DNA of 64,000 bases, from positions 62,001 to 126,000 of the forward strand of contig NZ_JBEQCS010000010.1 of the NCBI RefSeq assembly GCF_046054195.1. Direction: 5' to 3'. The position numbers and the translations under genes were made by a program. Positions 51,933 through 60,208 of the stretch are shown piece by piece. The notes under the pieces were generated by a model that saw nothing but the letters and a program-made list of their open reading frames with translations, had not been told where the DNA came from and did not search any database. How positions within the stretch are numbered: the stretch's first letter is position 1; each line of letters opens with the position of its first letter. This DNA comes from Celerinatantimonas sp046054195 (GTDB lineage: Bacteria > Pseudomonadota > Gammaproteobacteria > Enterobacterales > Celerinatantimonadaceae).

Positions 51933-51971
51933 CTTATTGAAAATGAGTGAGTCGCTGATTTTTAAACAATA

Positions 51972-51997
51972 AAAAAGTCGCCCTTGGGCGACTTTTT
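51972..51997. terminator. Bidirectional terminator between the GT39 gene and grcA
   Basis: AAAAAGTCGCCC / GGGCGACTTTTT, a perfect 12-bp stem with a TT centre, with A/T-runs on both sides. Serves both convergent genes. Confidence 0.95.
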
Positions 51998-52018
51998 GTA
52001 AATCTGAAATCAGAGTTA

Positions 52019-52399
52019 TTACATTTTTTCAGTGAAAGTACGAGTAATAACGTCTTGTTGCTGTTCTGGTGTCAGTGAGTTGAAACGAACCGCATATCCA
52101 GAAACACGAATAGTCAACTGTGGATATTTCTCAGGATGTTTTACAGCATCTTCAAGAGTTTCACGACGCATAACGTTTACGTTCAGGTGTTGGCCACCTT
52201 CAACGCGTGGTGCTGCGTGCATTGGAATTTCGCGATATTCGATGCTACCCAATTCGGCTAGAGGGACGATCTGATCTTCATCATAAAGACCATCTTTAAC
52301 ACACAGGCAACGTGCCTGTTCGTTAGCTTCGTCTAGCAACCAGAAAGAGTTCAGCAGTGCATCATTACTTGCTTTGGTAATCTGAATACCTTTAGTCAT
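52019..52399 (-). CDS. grcA: Autonomous glycyl radical cofactor GrcA
   Basis: A 126-residue spare glycyl-radical domain that can replace the oxygen-damaged C-terminus of pyruvate formate-lyase. The radical Gly is in RVSGYAVRFNSL near the C-terminus (about residue 101), and LNVNVMRRETLEDAVKHPEKY, read here as NVMRRETLEDA and HPEKYPQL, matches PFL. Two FNR-type sites lie upstream, fitting anaerobic activation as in E. coli. Single gene with terminator. Confidence 0.96.
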   Translation of the reverse strand: MTKGIQITKASNDALLNSFWLLDEANEQARCLCVKDGLYDEDQIVPLAELGSIEYREIPMHAAPRVEGGQHLNVNVMRRETLEDAVKHPEKYPQLTIRVSGYAVRFNSLTPEQQQDVITRTFTEKM

Positions 52400-52456
52400 G
52401 GTATGACTCCTATACTATCTACCTGAGTAAATTAGGCCTGCCAGTTGTTTCTGAAT

Positions 52457-52470
52457 ATGATCTCAATCAT
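52457..52470 (-). promoter_or_regulatory. FNR-like site 1 upstream of grcA
   Basis: ATGATCTCAATCAT has the TGAT-N4-ATCA core of FNR, centred about 65 bp before the grcA ATG, so it may sit near -41 of a promoter. Confidence 0.6.
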
Positions 52471-52507
52471 ATTTCGATAATTGAGCTTTCTAAGACAAGC
52501 CTTTTGA

Positions 52508-52521
52508 TTGACCTCAATCAA
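52508..52521 (-). promoter_or_regulatory. FNR-like site 2 upstream of grcA
   Basis: TTGACCTCAATCAA differs at one base from TTGAT-N4-ATCAA and shares the CTCA spacer with site 1. The two sites are 51 bp apart, about five helical turns. Confidence 0.6.
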
Positions 52522-52627
52522 TGTTGTTTATACTAACATGGTTTAATAACCATTTAAATCATGTGGATATATGTACTTTAAATACATGTTTAATCGCCTG
52601 CATTGATCTAGGTAAAGTTTTGCTAAT

Positions 52628-53479
52628 TTATTCTTTTTCGTTTGTTTGTTGTTTCAGCCAGCTGATTTCTTGCGGCCAGATTTGTTGATCAATTGTTTCT
52701 AAAATCAGTGGGATATTGTCAAAACGTGCATCTTGCATAATATATTTAAAACACTCTTGGCCAATCTCGCCCTGACCTAAGCTATGATGACGGTCAAGCC
52801 GTGACCCTAATTTGCCTTTGCTGTCATTCAGATGCATGCCTCTGAGGTATTCAAATCCAATCTGTGAGTCAAAATCAGCAAAGGTTTGGGTAAATCCTTC
52901 TTGAGTATGAATCGGATAGCCTGCGGCAAAGCCGTGGCAGGTATCAATGCACACGCCAACGCGGCTTTTATCTTCAACGCCTTCAATAATTTGGGCAATA
53001 TGTGTGAAATCCCAACCAAGATTAGAGCCTTGTCCTGCGGTGTTTTCGATCACAGCAACCACATGGGGCACTTCTTTATGCGCTAAATTTATCGATTCAC
53101 TGATCTTGGCCAAAGTTTGTTCGACACTTTGTTTGCGAAGATGGGAACCCGGGTGAAAATTAAGTAGTGTTAGACCGAGTTGATGACAGCGCTGTAGTTC
53201 GTCAATAAATGCCTTGCGAGATTTATCGAGCGCTTCGGGTTCGGGGTGACCTAAGTTAATCAAATACGAATCATGCACTAAGATTTGTTCGGCACTAAAT
53301 TGATAATGGGCGCAATTGGCTTTGAATTGGGCGATGGTGTCTTTATCTAAAGGTGGACTTTGCCAGCGGCGCTGATTTTTACTGAAGAGGGCAAAGGCTG
53401 TTGCACCAATTTGTGCGGCATTGACAGGGGCATTAAAGACGCCGCCAGCGGCACTAACGTGAGCTCCGATGTATTTCAT
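52628..53479 (-). CDS. nfo: Endonuclease IV Nfo
   Basis: Zinc-dependent AP endonuclease of base-excision repair. It has 283 residues (E. coli 285). Metal ligands and motifs are in order: YIGAHVSAAGG, LLNFHPGSHL, AVIENTAGQGSNLG, VCIDTCHGFAAGY, GMHLNDSKGKLGSRLDRH (in parts HLNDSKG and DRHHSLGQGEIG) and LILETID. It is divergent from ung, the other base-excision gene next door, across 118 bp, a sensible functional pairing. Confidence 0.96.
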   Translation of the reverse strand: MKYIGAHVSAAGGVFNAPVNAAQIGATAFALFSKNQRRWQSPPLDKDTIAQFKANCAHYQFSAEQILVHDSYLINLGHPEPEALDKSRKAFIDELQRCHQLGLTLLNFHPGSHLRKQSVEQTLAKISESINLAHKEVPHVVAVIENTAGQGSNLGWDFTHIAQIIEGVEDKSRVGVCIDTCHGFAAGYPIHTQEGFTQTFADFDSQIGFEYLRGMHLNDSKGKLGSRLDRHHSLGQGEIGQECFKYIMQDARFDNIPLILETIDQQIWPQEISWLKQQTNEKE

Positions 53480-53597
53480 AGTGAGTCGACCATGGCTGAA
53501 TAGAGTTTGAATTAACAGTAATTATGAAAACGAGCCTTGTCCTGAGCCTGACAGGTTCGTATTCTATTGACTTTGAATTTGTTAAAAGAGTTAAATT

Positions 53598-54281
53598 ATG
53601 ACAGAAACATCCTGGACGGCGATATTAGGCGAAGAAAAAAATCAGCCTTATTTTGCTCAGGCAATGGAATTTGTAGCTCATGAACGGGCTCTGGGCAAAG
53701 CGATATATCCTCCACAGGAAGATGTCTTTAATGCATTTAAACTGACTTCTCTGGATAATGTGAAGGTCGTGATTTTAGGCCAAGATCCGTATCATCAGTT
53801 TGGTCAGGCTCATGGGTTGTGTTTTTCAGTTCGCCCTGGCGTGAAGGTGCCGCCATCTTTGGTCAATATTTACAAAGAGCTGAAAAATGATATTCCCGGA
53901 TTTGAAATTCCCTCGCATGGTTATTTGGAATATTGGGCCAAGCAAGGGGTGTTATTGCTCAATACGGTGTTAACCGTTGAGCATGGCAAAGCGCACTCTC
54001 ATGCCAGTTGTGGCTGGGAGCAGTTTACCGATGCAGTGATTGGTAAAATTAACGAGCATTGCCAGGGATTGGTCTTTATGTTGTGGGGTGCACATGCGCA
54101 AAAAAAAGGTGCTGTGATTGATTCTCGTCGACACCTTGTTTTAAAAGCGCCACATCCATCACCATTATCGGCCCATCGTGGTTTTTTGGGATGCCATCAT
54201 TTCTCCATGGCGAACCAATATTTAAGCGAATCGGGAAAAACGCCAATTGATTGGCAAATACCACTGAATGTAGCTCAATAG
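53598..54281 (+). CDS. ung: Uracil-DNA glycosylase Ung
   Basis: Family 1 UDG removing uracil from DNA. It has 227 residues. The catalytic loop is VVILGQDPYHQFGQAHGLCF (catalytic Asp in GQDPYH, about residues 60-65), followed by LLLNTVLTVEHGKAHSH, VFMLWGAHAQKKG and the minor-groove loop APHPSPLSAHRGFLGCHHF. Cytoplasmic. Divergent from nfo. Confidence 0.97.
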   Translation: MTETSWTAILGEEKNQPYFAQAMEFVAHERALGKAIYPPQEDVFNAFKLTSLDNVKVVILGQDPYHQFGQAHGLCFSVRPGVKVPPSLVNIYKELKNDIPGFEIPSHGYLEYWAKQGVLLLNTVLTVEHGKAHSHASCGWEQFTDAVIGKINEHCQGLVFMLWGAHAQKKGAVIDSRRHLVLKAPHPSPLSAHRGFLGCHHFSMANQYLSESGKTPIDWQIPLNVAQ

Positions 54282-54394
54282 ACTATAGTGAAGTATGAAG
54301 GGCAAGTGCATCTTGGATGTACTGATTGAGTGAAGTGGACTAACTACCCAGAGCCGGGATTCATTCTGGTCCGACTGGAGCTAAGGAGTACACG

Positions 54395-54946
54395 ATGTTA
54401 GACAATATTTCAAAGGAGCATCGCAATATTGCGTCCTTGTTGAAGGTCTTGGAGCATAAACTTGAGATGATTCGCTCCGGAAAGGCCGTCAAATATAAAT
54501 TGATCGCTGATATCATTTCGTACATGCGTGATTATTCAGATAAGTATCATCATCCCAAAGAGGATGTCATTTACGACTACTATCGAAAATATCGCTCATC
54601 GGATGCTCAGCAAACAGTGCCCAATAAGCTGGAAGATGAGCATGATGCACTGCGTCAGATGACACTTGAATTAGCTGATGTGGTTGAGCTTATCTTATTG
54701 GATGCAGTGATTCCGTTAGATCAGTTTAGTGAGAAGCTGGAAAATTATATCAACTATCAATGGCGTCATTTAGATTATGAAGAACAGGAAGTTTTCCCTG
54801 TTTTAAAAAGCGCTCTTACCGAAGATGATTGGCGTAATATTGAACAAAATTGGGAGCACTCCGCTGCTTTAGATCCTTTGTTCGGCTCGCAGGTTGATAA
54901 GCAGTTTGAAGAGTTAGCTGAGCGGATCTCTATCTCTGAGAGCTAA
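54395..54946 (+). CDS. Hemerythrin-like domain protein
   Basis: A 183-residue four-helix bundle with the hemerythrin di-iron pattern: EHRNIASLLKVLEHK (first His, about 9-23), DKYHHPKEDVIYDYY (His and Glu ligands, about 50-64), LEDEHDALRQM (about 82-92) and WRHLDYEEQEVFPVL (about 128-142). Such proteins sense or carry oxygen or protect iron-sulfur centres; a specific role cannot be read here. AAGGAG lies upstream of the ATG. Cytoplasmic, stand-alone. Confidence 0.88.
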   Translation: MLDNISKEHRNIASLLKVLEHKLEMIRSGKAVKYKLIADIISYMRDYSDKYHHPKEDVIYDYYRKYRSSDAQQTVPNKLEDEHDALRQMTLELADVVELILLDAVIPLDQFSEKLENYINYQWRHLDYEEQEVFPVLKSALTEDDWRNIEQNWEHSAALDPLFGSQVDKQFEELAERISISES

Positions 54947-55023
54947 GCATTTGATGAGGCTTTACATAAGCAGGTATTAATTTAAACTGAACCTTTATCT
55001 GCTTATGAAATGGAACCTTTTTG

Positions 55024-55833
55024 ATGTATCGATTGCTTGCCTTAGATATTGACGGCACAACGCTAAATTCACAGCATAAAATTTCTCCCCGTGTTATTTC
55101 TGCAATATCACAGGCAAAGGCGGCTGGTGTTGAAGTTGTTTTGGCATCAGGTCGCCCTGTTGAAGGCATTATCATGCACCTAGAGACACTTGGATTAAAT
55201 CGCAATGGCCAGTTTGTTGTGAGTTATAACGGTGCTTTGGTGCAGCAAATTGGTTCTGATTTAGTTTTAGGTAATTTGCAGGTGCATGGTCGCGATGCTA
55301 AAAAAATTGCAGCTCAAGCAAAAGTGCTTGGTGTTCATGTCCATGCCTTTAGTTTAAAGCGCGGTTTAATCACTCCCGAAGTTAGTCGCTATACCGAGCA
55401 TGAAGCGTTCATGAATGACATCCCTTGGACAACCATCGATTTTAATGAACTTGATGATGATGAGCCTCTGGTGAAGGTGATGATGATTGATGAACCAGAG
55501 CTTCTTTCTCCTGCGGTCACTAATTTACCGAAAGAATACTATCAACAATATAGTATTTTACGTAGCGCACCGTTTTTCCTTGAATTTATGCACCCCGATG
55601 CGCACAAAGGTAATGGCGTTGCGGCTTTAGCTGAGCATCTTAATATCGCCCGCGAAGAGGTTATCTGTGTTGGTGATGCAGGTAATGATCACCATATGAT
55701 CCGCTGGGCTGGTCTTGGGATTGCAATGGGCAATGCCGACTCAGAAACCAAGGCGTTAGCCGATGAAATTACCGGCACGAATGATGAAGACGGTGTTGCG
55801 CAAGTGATTGAAAAATACATTCTCAGCGTTTAG
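55024..55833 (+). CDS. Cof-type HAD phosphatase (YidA-like)
   Basis: A 269-residue HAD-superfamily hydrolase, class IIB. Motif I LALDIDGTTLNS has the nucleophile Asp8 and Asp10; motif II lies in VVLASGRPVEGI; motif III/IV are K(GNGV) in HKGNGVAALAEHL and VICVGDAGNDHHMI. Closest in feel to E. coli YidA, a sugar-phosphate phosphatase, but substrate range in this family is broad. I chose the ATG at 55024; a TTG just before would add one residue. A good terminator follows. Confidence 0.88.
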   Translation: MYRLLALDIDGTTLNSQHKISPRVISAISQAKAAGVEVVLASGRPVEGIIMHLETLGLNRNGQFVVSYNGALVQQIGSDLVLGNLQVHGRDAKKIAAQAKVLGVHVHAFSLKRGLITPEVSRYTEHEAFMNDIPWTTIDFNELDDDEPLVKVMMIDEPELLSPAVTNLPKEYYQQYSILRSAPFFLEFMHPDAHKGNGVAALAEHLNIAREEVICVGDAGNDHHMIRWAGLGIAMGNADSETKALADEITGTNDEDGVAQVIEKYILSV

Positions 55834-55869
55834 CTTCCAAACTGCTTAACCCATACATCACACACAGAA

Positions 55870-55908
55870 AAATACCTATTACACCGATTGAGTGAATAGG
55901 TATTTTTT
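55870..55908 (+). terminator. Terminator of the Cof-type phosphatase gene
   Basis: AATACCTATT / AATAGGTATT (10 bp) around a 14-base loop, with six T residues following. Ends just before the ModE boxes. Confidence 0.85.
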
Positions 55909-55918
55909 ATTTCTTATA

Positions 55919-55940
55919 CGTTATATATTGAACTATATAA
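55919..55940 (+). promoter_or_regulatory. ModE-type box 1
   Basis: CGTTATATA, six bases, then TATATAA: the pattern of molybdate-bound ModE operators. It lies 29 bp upstream of an almost identical second box. Confidence 0.7.
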
Positions 55941-55947
55941 TAAAAAG

Positions 55948-55969
55948 CGTTATATATTGGAGTATATAA
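55948..55969 (+). promoter_or_regulatory. ModE-type box 2 overlapping the modE ribosome site and start
   Basis: CGTTATATATTGGAGTATAT followed by AA: the same pattern, with the GGAG ribosome site in its centre and the first base of the modE ATG at its end. Binding here could block transcription, and RNA structure here could affect translation. Confidence 0.7.
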
Positions 55970-56790
55970 TGAGCGATCAGCAACTGTCATCATCCATGCC
56001 TCTACAATTGCAAGTCGGAGGGCAGGCTCTTTTTACCGAGCAACGTATTCGTCTGCTTGAAGCGATTGCTGAGTATGGTTCATTAAGCGCTGCGGCTAAA
56101 TCTTTACCTATGTCGTATAAGGCTGCTTGGGATGCGCTAGATGCAATGAATAACTTATCTGAGCAACCACTGGTTGTCAGCCAAAGTGGTGGGCGACGGG
56201 GCGGTGGTACTCAGTTAACCATGGCTGCAACGCAACTGATTCAGGTATACCGTGCACTGCAGTTAGAGTATCAACAGTCGTTAGTGCAATTGCGACCATT
56301 ATTAGAGAATCAGCCTGAATTTGAGCTAGAAAAATTGCGATTATTACTGCGTCAGATGCATTTTCAAAGCAGTGCTCGTAACCAGATTAGCGGCCACGTA
56401 GTTGAAGTGAATACCCAAGGGGTGAGGGCTCAGGTGGTTGTAGAAGCTGGAGCAAATTTTCAGGTTAAGGCTTCAGTCACAACTGAAGCGGTGAGTGAAT
56501 TAATGTTAGAGCCGGGTGTGGAAGTGTTGGCACTGATTAAAGCACCGCAAGTGAAGCTGTATGCACTAGGACACCGAGCTCGTTCGAATGCAAATTATTA
56601 TCAAGGCTCTATTACTCGCTTATCGCCAGATAGTCATAATTGTCATGTGAGTGTAGCCATTGATGCCCATAAAAATTTAGCAGCTTTGCTTAAACGGACC
56701 AAAGCGGAGCAGCTCGAATTGGTTGAAGGTCAGACGATTGGTGTCGGTTTCTCACCATCAGCAGTCGTTTTATGCCGTTATGATGCTTAA
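55969..56790 (+). CDS. modE: Molybdate-responsive regulator ModE
   Basis: Represses molybdate uptake when molybdate is bound. An N-terminal winged helix (about 15-100) has LFTEQRIRLLEAIAEYGSLS-type sequence (landmarks TEQRIRLLEAI and GSLSAAAKSLPMSYKAAWDA) and the GGRRGGGTQLT wing. Two C-terminal TOBE/molbindin domains (about 125-270) bind the oxyanion, with SARNQISGHVVEV opening the first. I chose ATG 55969 with GGAG six bases upstream; the frame runs back to a TTG at 55957 that would disrupt this. It overlaps its own probable operator, so autoregulation is likely. 273 residues (E. coli 262). Precedes modABC on the same strand. Confidence 0.93.
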   Translation: MSDQQLSSSMPLQLQVGGQALFTEQRIRLLEAIAEYGSLSAAAKSLPMSYKAAWDALDAMNNLSEQPLVVSQSGGRRGGGTQLTMAATQLIQVYRALQLEYQQSLVQLRPLLENQPEFELEKLRLLLRQMHFQSSARNQISGHVVEVNTQGVRAQVVVEAGANFQVKASVTTEAVSELMLEPGVEVLALIKAPQVKLYALGHRARSNANYYQGSITRLSPDSHNCHVSVAIDAHKNLAALLKRTKAEQLELVEGQTIGVGFSPSAVVLCRYDA

Positions 56791-56818
56791 CTTTCTAAAA
56801 AAATAAGGGAATATAGTC

Positions 56819-57577
56819 ATGAGAAAAACACTAATAGTAACAGCGCTAACACTTGCCGCTTCAACGGCTATGGCTCATGCTGATGAAGTCAAAGTTGCTG
56901 TGGCTGCTAACTTTTATAAGCCATTGCAAGTACTCGCTAAAGATTATCAACAAACCAGTTCTGATAAAGTTGTGCTAAGTGTCGGTTCAACTGGGAAACT
57001 TTATGCGCAAATCGTTAATGGTGCGCCATTTGATATCTTTCTTGCTGCAGATCAGAAACGTCCTCAAAAATTAGTCAAAGCTGATGCTGCTGTTGCTAAA
57101 AGTGAATTTACCTACGCCAAAGGCCGGTTAGCTTTTTGGTCCAAACAATCAGGGTTGATTGATAGCAGTGATAGCTATCTCAAAGCCGGTAAGTTTAACA
57201 AACTGGCGATTGCTAACCCTAAAGCTGCGCCTTATGGTGCCGCATCAGTTGAAACGCTGAAAAAACTGGGGCTGTATAGCAAACTTAAAGATAAAATTGT
57301 GTATGGTCAAAACATCGGCCAAACATACTCTTACGTGAATTACGGCAATGTAAAACAAGGCTTTGTTGCCCTGTCTCAAGTTTACCGCGATGGGAAACTC
57401 TCAGCGGGTTCTGGCTGGATTGTTCCTAATAGCTATTATCATGCTATCCGTCAAGATGCCGTCTTGCTCAGTAAAAGTGCCGATAATCAGGCTGCTCAAA
57501 AATTCCTAGCCTATTTACAATCACCTAAAGCTAAAAAAATTATTCGCTCATTTGGTTATGATGTAAGCGAAAAATAA
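56819..57577 (+). CDS. modA: Molybdate-binding periplasmic protein ModA
   Basis: Periplasmic receptor of the molybdate ABC importer. Signal peptide about 1-21 (ending MAHA). Type II binding-protein landmarks are VAVAANFYKPLQVLA, LSVGSTGKLYAQI, PFDIFLAADQKRP, IANPKAAPYGAASVETL and GFVALSQVY. It has 252 residues. AAGGGA lies eight bases before the ATG. Two hairpins follow before modB, perhaps limiting read-through so that the receptor is made in excess. Confidence 0.93.
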   Translation: MRKTLIVTALTLAASTAMAHADEVKVAVAANFYKPLQVLAKDYQQTSSDKVVLSVGSTGKLYAQIVNGAPFDIFLAADQKRPQKLVKADAAVAKSEFTYAKGRLAFWSKQSGLIDSSDSYLKAGKFNKLAIANPKAAPYGAASVETLKKLGLYSKLKDKIVYGQNIGQTYSYVNYGNVKQGFVALSQVYRDGKLSAGSGWIVPNSYYHAIRQDAVLLSKSADNQAAQKFLAYLQSPKAKKIIRSFGYDVSEK

Positions 57578-57597
57578 TCGCCGGTTAAGCGGTTATT
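57573..57597 (+). terminator. Hairpin at the modA stop (attenuator-like)
   Basis: AATAATCGC / GCGGTTATT (9 bp, one G-T pair) around a 7-base loop, overlapping the modA stop and followed by GTTATTTC. A partial terminator may lower expression of modBC relative to modA. Confidence 0.5.
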
Positions 57598-57623
57598 GTT
57601 ATTTCGATAAATCAAACTTCCAG

Positions 57624-57665
57624 GCGCTATTTCTCGGTGCTAATCCCCGGCCTGAGAAATAGCGC
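57624..57665 (+). other. Perfect 12-bp hairpin between modA and modB
   Basis: GCGCTATTTCTC / GAGAAATAGCGC enclose an 18-base, C/G-rich loop (57636-57653). No T-run follows. It may protect the modA mRNA 3' end from exonucleases or be a repeat of REP type. Confidence 0.6.
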
Positions 57666-57710
57666 AGGGTGCTTTGTCTGGATGTTAGATGTAATGGATT
57701 AGGTGAATCG

Positions 57711-58394
57711 ATGATGTCCTCCGATTTGATGGTGATGGTGTTAACGCTTAAGTTAGCCCTGATCGTGACGGTTATTCTGCTTATCCTAACCACGCCAATT
57801 GCTTGGTGGTTATCGCAAACTAAAAGTCGTTTAAAATCCCCGGTCAGTGCCATTGTGTCATTGCCGTTGGTGCTGCCCCCCACCGTATTGGGTTTCTATC
57901 TTTTATTGTTGATGGGCCCCCATGGACCTGTTGGCCATTTAACTCAGTGGTTAGGCGTTAGCCAATTACCGTTTACTTTCGCTGGGATCGTAATTGGTTG
58001 TGTTATTCATACTTTGCCATTTGTTCTTCAGCCTGTGCAAAATGCATTTGAAGCGATAGGCCATCGTCCGTTAGAGGTTGCGGCCACTTTGCGAATGCCG
58101 CCATTAGCTGCTTTTTTTAAAGTCGCTTTACCTCTAGCAAGCCCTGGGTTTTTCTCTGCGGCCATTTTAGGATTTTGTCACAGTATTGGTGAGTTCGGTG
58201 TCGTATTGATGATTGGCGGTAATATTCCTGGGCAAACTCGGGTGATGTCAGTTGAGATATACAACCATGTCGAAGCGTTAGAATATGGCCGAGCTAACCA
58301 ACTAGCCGCGGTATTGGTTGGATTTTCTTTCGTGGCGTTACTGCTCATTTATTTGGTGAATAGCCGTTTGGCGAGTCGGAAGGTGAAACTATGA
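57711..58394 (+). CDS. modB: Molybdate ABC transporter permease ModB
   Basis: Inner-membrane permease with about five or six helices. The EAA-like loop AATLRMPPLAAFFKVALPLA, the ATPase contact, is near residue 125, followed by GEFGVVLMIGGNIPGQTR, strongly conserved in ModB. LPLVLPPTVLGFYLL is the typical second-helix motif. I chose the ATG pair at 57711/57714, preceded by AGGTGA; the open frame extends to 57669 without a ribosome site. The stop overlaps the modC start by four bases (ATGA). Confidence 0.92.
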   Translation: MMSSDLMVMVLTLKLALIVTVILLILTTPIAWWLSQTKSRLKSPVSAIVSLPLVLPPTVLGFYLLLLMGPHGPVGHLTQWLGVSQLPFTFAGIVIGCVIHTLPFVLQPVQNAFEAIGHRPLEVAATLRMPPLAAFFKVALPLASPGFFSAAILGFCHSIGEFGVVLMIGGNIPGQTRVMSVEIYNHVEALEYGRANQLAAVLVGFSFVALLLIYLVNSRLASRKVKL

Positions 58395-59464
58395 GTGATT
58401 TAACCATCCGCTTTAAACGCCATCTGAGCGATTTTGAATTGGATATTGATGAGCAGCTACCCGCACAGGGGATCAGTGTTCTGTTCGGCGAGTCAGGTTG
58501 CGGCAAAACCACCACATTGCGAGCATTGGCTGGGTTAGAGCGATTGCCCGACAGTTTTTGTCAGCTCGGGGAGTATTGTTGGCAAGATGAACAGAAAAAT
58601 CATTTTGTACCAACTTATCGCCGACCAATCGGGTATGTTTTTCAAGAAGCCAGTTTATTTGAACATCTTAACGTTGAACAAAACTTGCGATTTGGCTGGC
58701 GCCGCATTGCCCCCGAGATGCGAAAAATTGGCATCGATGATGTCTGCCAATTACTGGGAATTAGCGACAAGCTAAAACGCCGCCCTTATTCGCTCTCCGG
58801 TGGGGAAAGACAGCGAGTCGCGATTGCTCGGGCGCTGCTCACTTCACCCAAATTGCTATTGATGGATGAGCCGTTATCGGCGCTTGATTTAGCGCGTAAG
58901 CGCGAGTTTTTGTCTTACCTTGAGCGATTGCATAACGAGTTAGATATCCCGATTGTTTATGTAAGCCATGCGCCTGAAGAGGTGATTCGCTTAGCCGATC
59001 ATCTGGTGTTGATGGAACATGGTCGAGTCTGTTTAAGTGGCCCTTTGCAGCAGACTTTATTAAATCCCAAAAGTGCTCAGTTATTCGCAGATGGTGCAAG
59101 TAGCGTCTTGCACACCGTGGTGACAAGCCATTTAAATGGATTAACCGAATTAGCATGTGGTGCTGAAGTCTTGCGTTTGTCTAAACGTAACATGCCGATA
59201 GGTCAAAAGGTTCGTTGCCGAATTTTTGCCAGTGATGTCAGTATCACTTTAACGCGCGCTCAAGATAGCTCGATTCTTAATTTATTACCTGCAACTGTGG
59301 TTTCTTTGCAATCTGGGGTTCAGCCCAATGAAGTGTTAATTCGCTTAGAGCTGGCAGATAAAACACCTTTGTTAGCATTACTATCGCGTTATTCATGCGA
59401 ACACCTTAAACTAGCACCCAAAATGTCTGTGTGGGCACAGATTAAAGCGGTCGCTATTTTATAA
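58391..59464 (+). CDS. modC: Molybdate ABC transporter ATPase ModC
   Basis: ATPase driving molybdate import. Walker A is LFGESGCGKTTTLRALAG (about 34-51), the signature LSGGERQRVAIARAL (about 136-150) and Walker B LLLMDEPLSALD (about 156-167), then the switch His in YVSHAPEE. The C-terminal TOBE domain (about 290-357) binds molybdate, giving trans-inhibition in some homologues. It has 357 residues. Translationally coupled to modB. The next gene starts eleven bases after its stop. Confidence 0.95.
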   Translation: MSDLTIRFKRHLSDFELDIDEQLPAQGISVLFGESGCGKTTTLRALAGLERLPDSFCQLGEYCWQDEQKNHFVPTYRRPIGYVFQEASLFEHLNVEQNLRFGWRRIAPEMRKIGIDDVCQLLGISDKLKRRPYSLSGGERQRVAIARALLTSPKLLLMDEPLSALDLARKREFLSYLERLHNELDIPIVYVSHAPEEVIRLADHLVLMEHGRVCLSGPLQQTLLNPKSAQLFADGASSVLHTVVTSHLNGLTELACGAEVLRLSKRNMPIGQKVRCRIFASDVSITLTRAQDSSILNLLPATVVSLQSGVQPNEVLIRLELADKTPLLALLSRYSCEHLKLAPKMSVWAQIKAVAIL

Positions 59465-59474
59465 AGGAGTTTTA

Positions 59475-60140
59475 GTGGATATTCCGATTGTTTTCAAACA
59501 CCGGGATTTTGTACTCGTGGATAAACCTTTTGGTTTGTCATTTCATCGTGACAATGACGAACCTGGTTTAGCGCAGCTCGTTAACGAGCAAATAGGGCCT
59601 TTGTGGCCTGTTCATCGGCTCGATAAGATGACATCCGGGTTAGTGCTGTTTGCAACCAGCGCTGAGGCTGCCGCTCACTTTCAAGTTCTTTTTAAAGAAC
59701 ACAAAATAGCGAAGTTTTACTTAGCATTAGCCTATGGCAAGCCTAAAAAGAAACAGGGCGAAGTGAAAGGCGATATGCAAAAGACTCGCGTAGGTAGTTG
59801 GAAGCTTACATTTTCACAAAACAATCCCGCTCGTACCCGCTTTTATAGTCAAGCGCTGGGCGATGGCCTTAGAGCGTATCTTTTGCGTCCATATTCTGGA
59901 CGGACTCATCAGTTACGGGTCGTGATGAAAAGCTTAGGTGTGCCCATTCTAGGCGATGAGCGTTATAAAGGTGAACGTGCCGACAGAGGTTATTTAGATG
60001 CATTTGCTCTTCAGTTTAACTGGCATAAAGAGCACATTGAATATTGCCGTTATCCTCATCAGGGAGCGCTGTTTATCGATTCGCAAAAGGCGCTAACCGA
60101 TTGGCAGAGTCCTTGGCTGCAACCATTTCCAGATGCGTAA
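59475..60140 (+). CDS. RluA-family pseudouridine synthase (TIGR01621-like)
   Basis: A 221-residue RNA pseudouridine synthase without an S4 domain. The catalytic Asp is in HRLDKMTSGLVLFATS (about 47-62), and the family motifs KFYLALAYGKP, LLRPYSGRTHQLRV and ILGDERY follow. The substrate RNA is not predictable; it looks like the small TIGR01621 group of RluA relatives. GTG start with AAGGAG five bases upstream. It follows modC closely, probably on the same transcript, although no functional link is known. Confidence 0.88.
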   Translation: MDIPIVFKHRDFVLVDKPFGLSFHRDNDEPGLAQLVNEQIGPLWPVHRLDKMTSGLVLFATSAEAAAHFQVLFKEHKIAKFYLALAYGKPKKKQGEVKGDMQKTRVGSWKLTFSQNNPARTRFYSQALGDGLRAYLLRPYSGRTHQLRVVMKSLGVPILGDERYKGERADRGYLDAFALQFNWHKEHIEYCRYPHQGALFIDSQKALTDWQSPWLQPFPDA

Positions 60141-60166
60141 CGGCAGGCTTTAAAGCTGACTAATAA

Positions 60167-60190
60167 CAAAGGCACCCGAAGGTGCCTTTA
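60167..60190. terminator. Bidirectional terminator between the pseudouridine synthase gene and tolC
   Basis: AAAGGCACC / GGTGCCTTT (9 bp) around a CGAA tetraloop, serving two convergent genes. Confidence 0.9.
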
Positions 60191-60208
60191 TCGTCAAAAT
60201 CCAATGCA

